Assembly (NCBI GenBank): GCA_003448685.1
Contig: DLXW01000365.1
Span: forward strand, 9,266-15,076
DNA length: 5,811 nucleotides
Direction of reading: 5' to 3'
Origin: Cyanothece sp. UBA12306
GTDB taxonomy: Bacteria; Cyanobacteriota; Cyanobacteriia; Cyanobacteriales; Microcystaceae
This document shows positions 1 to 5,169 of the stretch, piece by piece. The position numbers and the translations under genes are program-made. Below the pieces are notes generated by a model. It saw only the letters and a program-made list of their open reading frames with translations, had not been told where the DNA came from and searched no databases. The first letter of the stretch is position 1. Each line of letters opens with the position of its first letter.

Positions 1-120
1 TTTGAGTGGGGCTAATTTGAGTCGGGCCGATCTTAGTGAAGCTGATCTCAGTGGAGTTGATCTAAGCGGGGCTAATTTGAGTCGGGCCGATCTTAGTGAA
101 GCTGATCTCATGGAGGCTGA
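1..120 (+). repeat. 60-bp tandem duplication inside the pentapeptide gene
   Basis: Bases 1-60 and 61-120 align without gaps: 52 of 60 match, and 43 in a row are identical (8-50 against 68-110). The unit encodes 20 residues, or four pentapeptides, which is one full turn of the expected beta-helix. The second protein copy differs only in its last pentapeptide (SGVDL against MEADL). The left copy touches the window edge, so more copies may lie upstream. Confidence 0.9.
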
Positions 121-571
121 TCTAAGTCATGGTAACCTCTACAAGGCCGATCTCAGCGAAAGTAAATTACGTAATAGTGACCTAGAAGAGGCGTTTTTGC
201 AAGGGGCTAATTTTAGTCGTGCCAACTTGAAAGGAGCAGATCTTTCTCGGGCCGTTTTAAGGGAAAATAATCTAAGTTTAGTAACATTATCAGAATTTAA
301 TCTACAGGGACTAAATCTTGCCAATGAAACTGATTTGAGTTCAGCTAATCTCAGGGGATGCAACCTCAGAGGAGCAATTTTACGCCATGTTAATTTAGGT
401 TATAGTTTACTCCATAGAACCAATTTAATTGATGCTATTTTGCGAGAAGCCAATATGATTGATGCCTCTCTAAGAGGTGGAGATCTCAGAGGTGCTAAAT
501 TCCGTAACAGTAATATCAATGATATCAATTTAATGGAGGCGATTATGCCCGACGGTAGTATTCATCCTTAA
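2..571 (+). CDS. Pentapeptide-repeat protein (5' end outside window)
   Basis: Nearly all of the 189 visible residues follow the pentapeptide-repeat rule A(D/N)LXX, with Leu, Phe, Met or Ile at the centre of each five-residue unit (for example SGANL, SRADL, SEADL, RGCNL). Proteins of this family fold into a right-handed four-sided beta-helix with four pentapeptides per turn. Their roles are mostly unknown; a few mimic DNA and bind gyrase, but nothing here points to that. The repeats are very regular up to about residue 50, looser around residues 90-110, and stop at the tail MPDGSIHP, an ending familiar from cyanobacterial members. The frame is already in repeats at the left edge, so the TTG at position 2 is probably not the start and the gene continues upstream. 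No signal peptide or membrane segment is visible in this part. It ends in TAA 22 bases before the glycosyltransferase-like gene, so the two may share a transcript. Family assignment is secure; function is unknown. Confidence 0.93.
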   Translation: MSGANLSRADLSEADLSGVDLSGANLSRADLSEADLMEADLSHGNLYKADLSESKLRNSDLEEAFLQGANFSRANLKGADLSRAVLRENNLSLVTLSEFNLQGLNLANETDLSSANLRGCNLRGAILRHVNLGYSLLHRTNLIDAILREANMIDASLRGGDLRGAKFRNSNINDINLMEAIMPDGSIHP

Positions 572-593
572 TTAAGATCATCTGGATTTTTTT

Positions 594-1604
594 ATGCTCC
601 AAGGAATTTATACTCTGGCTAACGATCTTGTTTATGATCAACTGGTTGCTTTACTCAATAGTATTGATGTCAATGTTGGTCAAGATTTTCCGGTTTGCAT
701 CATTCCCTATGATCATAGATTAGAAAAAGTTACCAACGAAATCAAAAAACGGGACAACGTTCGGCTTTTTGATAATAATGAAATTATCAAAAGATGGGAA
801 CAATTCGCCACAGAAATTTGGCAAACTCATCCATCTATTCTTGAATTATGGCACAGTAAAGGCATTCAAGGAGTCTATCGTTTAGGAATGCACCGCAGAT
901 TTTGCGCCTTTGATCAAGGCAGTCCTTTTGACGAGTTTATTTACTTTGATGGCGATGTTTTAGTGCTTAATAAATTAGACTACATTTTTGAACAATTAAA
1001 ACAAAATGATTTTGTAGTTTATGACTTTCAATACAAAGATCCCACCCATGTTTTTAATGTTAAATCTGATAAATTAAATCAAGTTTTTTCTCAAGAAAGA
1101 ATTAGACAAGAAATTTTTTGCGCTGGGTTTTATGCTTCTAAGAAAGGAATATTTCCTGCTGAAAAAAGAAACTGGTTAATCGAACAACTTCAAGCAGGAG
1201 AAGCAGACATTTTATATCCCAATGCACCGGATCAGACTATTTTAAACTACATGGTCATGAAAGGAGCAGTTTCTGCCTATAATTTTTCCTTAAATTTACC
1301 CCCAGAACAAAAAACAGGATGTTCTGTTACTTCCCCTCATTTTGAATTACGGGATAATTTACTCTATGATAAAGAGCAACTTTTAACCTATCTCCATTAT
1401 ATTGGTGTTCCTTTGTCTGCCTTCAATAGACTTTGTCTAGGAGAAAATTTAGAGATCCCTTATCGAGAAATATTTTTACATTATCGTTATTTGTATGAAC
1501 CAGAAAATTGTCCTAATTTTACGGGTAAAGCTCAACCTTATGATCCTCAACCGAGTTTAATAGAAAAACTGCTCAGTAAAATAAGTAGGGTCTTAAAAAT
1601 TTGA
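594..1604 (+). CDS. Glycosyltransferase-like protein, GT-A fold (Npun_R2821/Npun_R2822-type)
   Basis: This 336-residue protein probably transfers a sugar from a nucleotide donor; substrate and product cannot be read from the sequence. The N-terminus (GIYTLANDLVYDQLVALLNS, residues 4-23) looks like the first strand and helix of a GT-A nucleotide-binding fold. The stretch EFIYFDGDVLVL (residues 114-125) carries a DxD-type motif, Asp119-Gly-Asp121, after a hydrophobic strand, the usual place for metal and sugar-nucleotide binding. FCAGFYASKKG (175-185) and APDQTILNYMV (211-221) match acceptor-side elements of GT8-like enzymes, where a late Asp-Gln pair is common. From memory the protein resembles cyanobacterial proteins named Npun_R2821/Npun_R2822 family. 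There is no signal peptide or transmembrane helix, so it is probably cytosolic. The ATG at 594 is preceded by only a weak GGA at 583-585. It sits 22 bases after the pentapeptide gene on the same strand and may be co-transcribed. The fold is likely; enzymatic activity is inferred. Confidence 0.8.
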   Translation: MLQGIYTLANDLVYDQLVALLNSIDVNVGQDFPVCIIPYDHRLEKVTNEIKKRDNVRLFDNNEIIKRWEQFATEIWQTHPSILELWHSKGIQGVYRLGMHRRFCAFDQGSPFDEFIYFDGDVLVLNKLDYIFEQLKQNDFVVYDFQYKDPTHVFNVKSDKLNQVFSQERIRQEIFCAGFYASKKGIFPAEKRNWLIEQLQAGEADILYPNAPDQTILNYMVMKGAVSAYNFSLNLPPEQKTGCSVTSPHFELRDNLLYDKEQLLTYLHYIGVPLSAFNRLCLGENLEIPYREIFLHYRYLYEPENCPNFTGKAQPYDPQPSLIEKLLSKISRVLKI

Positions 1605-1682
1605 TTACAGCAGTTTGTGACTTAAGTAAGGTAAAAAGATTTCTAGTTTTCACCGAATCGAATGAAGCTCAGATTTTGTAAT

Positions 1683-2033
1683 TCATACCACCAAGAAAAC
1701 AATTTTAATGAATTCAAAAACTAGGGAACCAGACAATACTGCTCGGTTAAGGATTTTGACTTTCAGTACGGTAAGCAGGGGACTTCGGAGAACGGAGCAG
1801 GGAGAGTGGTTTTCGGTTTTCTCCCCCGCTCCGGTGCTCCGGTGCTCCCCCGCAGTCACAACAAGGGTTTTGAGCTTAACCGAGCAGTATTGGGTTATTT
1901 CCTCAATTAAATTTTCCCAATCTATGGCATAAAATTGACCTAACTCTAGTTGCTTGACTGTCGTTTCCAGCCAGAGATTATAATCTTCTTTATATAAACT
2001 TTTAAGGTTTTCAGATGTTGAAATTGTCATCAT
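1683..2033 (-). pseudogene. DUF29 family gene remnant, N-terminus fused to a MITE-like element
   Basis: The first ~47 residues match the start of DUF29, a family of unknown function common in cyanobacteria: LYKEDYNLWLETTVKQL (residues 13-29) and DWENLIEEI (38-46) correspond to the usual LY..D...WLE.T...L and D..NLIEEI pattern. Family members are generally about 140-160 residues. Here homology stops at base 1893, where the inverted repeat of a mobile element begins. The frame then happens to stay open through the element and about 50 bases beyond, giving a 116-residue chimeric ORF whose second half (such as AGEHRSTGAGEKTENH) is translated element and flank. Beyond the element, at 1605-1733, I find no resumed DUF29 sequence in any frame, so the rest is lost. 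The first ATG is at 2033, followed directly by a second. The fragment lies 70 bases downstream of ffh on the same strand. It is most likely non-functional. The 500 bases between the glycosyltransferase-like gene and ffh contain no intact gene. Confidence 0.8.
1734..1892. mobile_element. MITE-like non-autonomous element with perfect 18-bp terminal inverted repeats
   Basis: The ends are exact inverted copies: caatactgctcggttaag at 1734-1751 and its complement at 1875-1892. The 159-bp interior encodes no transposase. Its core is itself an imperfect palindrome: 1794-1804 pairs with 1821-1832 across a T-rich loop, and G-rich DNA from about 1775 pairs loosely with the C-rich DNA up to 1852. That C-rich arm also contains the direct repeat ccggtgct at 1831-1838 and 1839-1846. 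Small size, inverted ends, hairpin core and lack of coding sequence fit a miniature inverted-repeat transposable element mobilised by a related full-length insertion sequence. The element interrupts DUF29 homology at one side. No target-site duplication is visible: the left flank ends accaga and the right flank starts ggttat. So the exact boundaries are uncertain, or a later deletion removed one flank. The parent IS family cannot be fixed from the sequence alone. Confidence 0.78.
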
Positions 2034-2039
2034 TTTAGA

Positions 2040-2067
2040 GATATAGTTTACTGGGTATAGAGATCAA
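2040..2067 (-). promoter_or_regulatory. Candidate promoter of the DUF29 remnant
   Basis: Reading the minus strand, TTGATC (2067-2062) and TATATC (2045-2040) are separated by 16 bases; each matches the sigma-70 consensus at four of six positions. The -10 box ends only six bases before the ATG at 2033, so a transcript from it would be leaderless or nearly so. In AT-rich DNA such a match can occur by chance. Confidence 0.25.
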
Positions 2068-2079
2068 CAGACGTTGACC
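2062..2079. other. Stem-loop in the ffh-DUF29 spacer
   Basis: gatcaac (2062-2068) and gttgacc (2073-2079) can form a seven-pair stem, including one G-T pair, around a four-base loop. It lies just downstream of the ffh stop, so it could mark the 3' end of the ffh message. On the ffh strand no T-run follows it, so it is not a standard intrinsic terminator. It also overlaps the candidate -35 box of the DUF29 remnant. Confidence 0.3.
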
Positions 2080-2103
2080 TTTACGTGATAAAAATTGACT
2101 AAT

Positions 2104-3579
2104 TTATAAGGTTCCGAAACCCTTTTTCTTCTTGTTTTTTTTCTTCTTTTTCTTGCCTCCACCATGACCCCGAAATCCTGGAGGAGTTTGGCCACCCATC
2201 CCGCCAAACATACCGCCCATTCCAGGCATTCCACCGCCCATTCCAGGCATTCCGCCACCCATTCCAGGCATAGCAGGCATTCCACCTTGTCCCATTTGCT
2301 GCATCATACTCCGCATACGGGTAAAATTGCTAACCAACTTGCTAACTTCTGACTCTCCATGACCTGATCCCTTAGCAATGCGACGGCGACGACTGGGAGA
2401 TTTTGCTAATAAATCAGGATTTTTCCGTTCTTCGAGGGTCATGGAATTAATGATAGATTCAGTTCTTTTAAGTTCGCCTTCCCCTTTTTCAATATCGCTA
2501 CTACTGAGTTTATTTAACCCAGGAATCATCTTTAATAGACCACCAAATGAACCCATATTCTTCATGAGGCGCATTTGCTTGAGGAAGTCATTAAAATCGA
2601 ATTTGGCCTCAAGAATTTTCGACTGCATCTTCTCCACATCTGCAATATCGATTTCTTCTTGTGCCTTTTCTACTAAGGTGAGAACATCCCCCATATTGAG
2701 GATACGGGATGCCATGCGATCGGGATAAAACGGTTGTAGAGCTTCAACTTTTTCCCCAACCCCAATAAATTTAATCGGTTGCCCCGATATTTGACGAACA
2801 GAGAGTGCCGCCCCGCCACGAGTATCCCCATCCATTTTGGTGAGAATAGCCCCCGTAATGCCTATTTGTTCGTGGAAAGTACGGGTTAAATTAGCTGCAT
2901 CCTGACCGGTCATGGCATCGACCACTAACAGGGTATCATCAGGTTTGACCGTGTCTTTGATGCGCGCCAATTCCACCATCATGCTTTCATCAATTTGCAG
3001 TCGTCCTGCGGTATCGATGATGACGGTATCGAGTCCCATCTCTTTGGCTTTGGCCACACCTTGACGGGCAATATCCACGGGGTTGGCTTCGCTTCCGAGT
3101 TCAAAGACAGGAATCTCAATTTGTTGTCCTAGGGTAATTAATTGGTCAATAGCCGCCGGACGATAAATATCGGTAGCTACCATGAGGCAACTGCGTTGTT
3201 GTTTGCGTAGATACAAGGCAAGTTTAGCAGTAGCAGTAGTTTTTCCTGTTCCTTGTAACCCAGCCATCAGGATCACAGTGGGGGTAGTTTCTGCTGTGGC
3301 CAGAGGGACGTTGCTGTCCCCCATGACTTTGACTAATTCGTCATAAACTATTTTGATAAATTGTTGGCCAGGGTTAACACCAGCAATGACCTCTGCGCCG
3401 ACGGCCGCTTGTTCTACATCTGCGATGAAATTTTTGACCACTTGGAGGTTAACATCTGCGGCTAATAAGGCGCGACGTACTTCTGTGAGGGCATCTTGGA
3501 TGTTAGTTTCGGTAATCTTGTCTTGACCACGGAGTTTTTTCCAAGCGTCTTCTAAGCGTTCGGCGAGAGCATCAAACAT
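2104..3579 (-). CDS. ffh: Signal recognition particle protein Ffh (SRP54 GTPase)
   Basis: Ffh binds 4.5S/SRP RNA and the signal sequences of nascent membrane and secreted proteins, then docks with the receptor FtsY at the membrane; both GTPases hydrolyse GTP to release the ribosome to the translocon. Residues 1-90 are the helical N domain with the canonical start MFDALAERLEDAWKKL. The G domain shows all key motifs: P-loop GLQGTGKTT (107-115), DIYRPAA (137-143), DTAGR (189-193), TGQDAAN (224-230), TKMDG (247-251) and GVGEK (273-277). The M domain follows from about 320, with the methionine-rich finger region (336-351) and the RNA-binding SRRRRIAKGSG (396-406). The tail after residue 425 is unusual: Met-Pro-Gly-Met-Gly repeats, then an almost unbroken lysine run (476-486). 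The length of 491 is a little above the common ~450 because of this tail. The ATG has no clear Shine-Dalgarno sequence, but the N-terminus leaves no doubt about the start. An upstream promoter candidate suggests it is transcribed independently of the FkbM genes. Confidence 0.98.
   Translation of the reverse strand: MFDALAERLEDAWKKLRGQDKITETNIQDALTEVRRALLAADVNLQVVKNFIADVEQAAVGAEVIAGVNPGQQFIKIVYDELVKVMGDSNVPLATAETTPTVILMAGLQGTGKTTATAKLALYLRKQQRSCLMVATDIYRPAAIDQLITLGQQIEIPVFELGSEANPVDIARQGVAKAKEMGLDTVIIDTAGRLQIDESMMVELARIKDTVKPDDTLLVVDAMTGQDAANLTRTFHEQIGITGAILTKMDGDTRGGAALSVRQISGQPIKFIGVGEKVEALQPFYPDRMASRILNMGDVLTLVEKAQEEIDIADVEKMQSKILEAKFDFNDFLKQMRLMKNMGSFGGLLKMIPGLNKLSSSDIEKGEGELKRTESIINSMTLEERKNPDLLAKSPSRRRRIAKGSGHGESEVSKLVSNFTRMRSMMQQMGQGGMPAMPGMGGGMPGMGGGMPGMGGMFGGMGGQTPPGFRGHGGGKKKKKKNKKKKGFGTL
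2216..2272 (-). repeat. 21-bp tandem repeats coding the Met/Gly-rich tail of Ffh
   Basis: Two full 21-base units (2216-2236, 2237-2257) and a partial third (2258-2271) share cccattccaggcat. On the coding strand each unit gives seven residues of the MPGMGGG type. The unit length is a multiple of three, so copy-number change keeps the reading frame. Such tails in Ffh proteins are flexible and methionine-rich. Confidence 0.85.
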
Positions 3580-3605
3580 AGGTTTAGGATTGCTAAATAT
3601 TTTTC

Positions 3606-3634
3606 TTGATAATTTAATATTGACAAATAATCAA
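3606..3634 (-). promoter_or_regulatory. Candidate ffh promoter
   Basis: On the minus strand TTGATT (3634-3629) and TATCAA (3611-3606) are 17 bases apart, each with four of six consensus matches. Transcription would start near 3600, giving a short leader of about 20 bases before the ffh ATG at 3579. The two boxes also form an imperfect inverted repeat (ttgataattt at 3606 against aaataatcaa ending at 3634, one mismatch), which could be an operator or simply a by-product of AT-rich sequence. Confidence 0.4.
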
Positions 3635-3676
3635 AGCTTTAGCAAAGTAGGCTGTGGGACAAATAAAAATTAGCAC

Positions 3677-3696
3677 AAATGTTTCATTAAACATTT
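3677..3696. other. AT-rich perfect 8-bp inverted repeat between FkbM gene and ffh
   Basis: aaatgttt (3677-3684) and aaacattt (3689-3696) are exact complements around a four-base loop. The site lies 20 bases after the stop of the 432-residue FkbM gene and upstream of the ffh promoter candidate. It could end FkbM transcription or bind a regulator; the stem is AT-only except one G-C pair per arm, so it would be a weak terminator. Confidence 0.3.
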
Positions 3697-3715
3697 TAAT
3701 ATAAATGGCTAAAGG

Positions 3716-5014
3716 CTAAAAGAAAAAAGCAGTCGGAAGTGTGGCTGAACACCACATTGATGCTTTGGAAAAAACATCATACTCTTGAAAGAAAAATATA
3801 TTTCCCCAGCTATTTTCAACAGATTGAGAATAGTTACAATAAAAAGCAAATTGAGGATTTCCCCAAACTTGATAAAGTACAATGTACCAATTATAGCCCT
3901 TACTATTCATTTCACTTACTAATCCTTCTAATTGATTCATAGCACCAAAACGACCAAAGGGAAACTGTGCATCCCAAAATTCTGCAACCACAACTGGATA
4001 GCGATAATCTGCCATTCCTCGAATCACTTCGATATCATATCCTTCAGTATCAATTTTTACTAATCCAATATCTGAAGGTATATCTAAAGAATCATGCAAG
4101 CTAGACAGACTTCTGACATCAACACTAATGGTATCAACAAATGATAATTCATCTGGCATCGAGTGTTTAACCAAACTATTATACAGTGTAGAATCTTTAT
4201 ATTTACCTGACTTTGACTTATCGCTAGCAATATAAAATATTTTTTTTTCATCACTAGCACCCACAGCTAATTGGTAACTATGGAAATTTGAGTTATTGCC
4301 AATTCTCTCATTTAATTTTTGAAAAACTGGTGGAAAAGGTTCAAAAGCATAAACCTCATATCCTGCTTTAAGTAAGTATTTTGAAGTTTCACCAATATTA
4401 GCCCCAATATCAATAACACGGCGATGAGGAAGATAGGAATACAGATAACACATTAAGCCAATTTCTGGCGTTGAAAAACCATTTTTTAGCAAAATTACTT
4501 TTGACTGATTATCAACTACATTCAACACTTTTTTGAAGTTTTGTTGTTGAGCTTGGTGATTATCTTCAAGACTTTGACTAATTTCCCTGATACTTTCTTC
4601 TAATTGACTTACCTTTGTAAAGTTTTGTTGTTGAGCTTGGTGATTATCTTCAAGACTTTGGCTAATTTCCCTGATACTTTCTTCTAATTGACTTACCTTA
4701 CTTTCGAGCTTACTTAACTTTGTCAAGTATAGTGTAAAGTTTTTCTGAAACTCTAACAATAGTAATTGGAAATTCTGTTGAATATCTTGCCTAATGCTTT
4801 TTAAAGATTGAATAATGGCTAAAGAAGCCTTGAGAAGTGGTGTATCGTTCTGGAGTAAAATATCAGCTTTTTTATCTAAATTAAATAAGTTTGAATAGAG
4901 TTTATCTAATTTTTTTATGAATAGTTCTTTGATGATTTTGACTCTTCTTAGTAGAGGAAGATTCGCAATAATACTAACCACTCCTTTACGATTTTCTGAT
5001 TTTTTTAAAGGCAT
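3716..5014 (-). CDS. FkbM-family SAM methyltransferase with N-terminal coiled coil
   Basis: The C-terminal half is an FkbM-type methyltransferase, a family that transfers methyl from S-adenosylmethionine, often to hydroxyls of sugars or polyketides. Motif I VIDIGANIGET (200-210) binds SAM, the acidic strand end YAFEPF (222-227) should contact its ribose, and the family hallmark VKIDTEGYDIEVIRG (319-333) is intact, so the enzyme looks active. It ends in an odd aromatic tail, TAFFF. The first ~175 residues are not part of the usual FkbM domain: a basic start (MPLKKSENRK), a helical stretch, then a long predicted coiled coil (about 95-170) in which 28 residues are present twice. No signal peptide or clear membrane helix is seen; residues 11-22 are hydrophobic but short. 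Typical FkbM proteins are about 230-300 residues, so 432 is long. AAGAG lies seven bases before the ATG and supports the start. A second FkbM gene lies 155 bases upstream on the same strand, which suggests glycan or natural-product modification; the substrate is unknown. Confidence 0.87.
   Translation of the reverse strand: MPLKKSENRKGVVSIIANLPLLRRVKIIKELFIKKLDKLYSNLFNLDKKADILLQNDTPLLKASLAIIQSLKSIRQDIQQNFQLLLLEFQKNFTLYLTKLSKLESKVSQLEESIREISQSLEDNHQAQQQNFTKVSQLEESIREISQSLEDNHQAQQQNFKKVLNVVDNQSKVILLKNGFSTPEIGLMCYLYSYLPHRRVIDIGANIGETSKYLLKAGYEVYAFEPFPPVFQKLNERIGNNSNFHSYQLAVGASDEKKIFYIASDKSKSGKYKDSTLYNSLVKHSMPDELSFVDTISVDVRSLSSLHDSLDIPSDIGLVKIDTEGYDIEVIRGMADYRYPVVVAEFWDAQFPFGRFGAMNQLEGLVSEMNSKGYNWYIVLYQVWGNPQFAFYCNYSQSVENSWGNIFFFQEYDVFSKASMWCSATLPTAFFF
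4536..4703 (-). repeat. 84-bp tandem duplication in the coiled coil of the FkbM protein
   Basis: Two adjacent copies start at 4536 and 4620, a period of exactly 84 bases. Over the first 80 bases of each copy (4536-4615 against 4620-4699) I count one difference, an A/G at 4578 against 4662; the last four bases differ. The unit encodes 28 residues, roughly 107-134 and 135-162, containing SQLEESIREISQSLEDNH. Since 28 is four heptads, the duplication lengthens the coiled coil without shifting its register. The near identity, including synonymous positions, indicates a recent event. Confidence 0.93.
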
Positions 5015-5169
5015 AAAGATTCTCTTGAAAATGTTATTAAATTACGAAAACATAAAAGACAATCAAATAATAATTTATTTGTTGTTAGTTAAATACAATG
5101 TCCAAGCTGCCAATACAGGTTGTAATTTTTTATAATCATACACTGATACGCTAATACTTTTTGTCTTTC

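Noticed and set aside
1643..1724. Inverted repeat ctagtttt (1643-1650) / aaaactag (1717-1724) left of the element
   Set aside because: Eight AT-rich bases 66 apart can easily occur by chance, and they do not coincide with the element ends.
1794..1832. GC-rich hairpin as an intrinsic terminator for the glycosyltransferase-like gene
   Set aside because: No T-run follows the stem on either strand, and the hairpin is better explained as the core of the mobile element.
1708..1932. A 74-residue + strand ORF across the element
   Set aside because: It consists mostly of the inverted-repeat element read in the other direction, has no recognisable domain, and overlaps the DUF29 remnant.
2064..2352. 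Repetitive-looking short ORFs on both strands over the ffh tail (Cys/Trp/Glu-rich on the minus strand, His/Ser-rich on the plus strand)
   Set aside because: They are frame shadows of the 21-bp repeats that encode the Ffh Met/Gly tail.
2717..2724. Possible HIP1 site (gcgatcgc), common in many cyanobacteria
   Set aside because: The sequence is gcgatcgg, one base off, and I noticed no exact copy in the window.
4536..4703. Possible CRISPR-like direct repeats
   Set aside because: Only two directly adjoining 84-bp copies exist, with no spacers, and they lie in frame in a coding sequence.
5015..5169. Terminator or promoter between the two FkbM genes
   Set aside because: The spacer is AT-rich with only a five-base tacaa/ttgta pairing around a long loop, and no -35/-10 pair has good matches at proper spacing.
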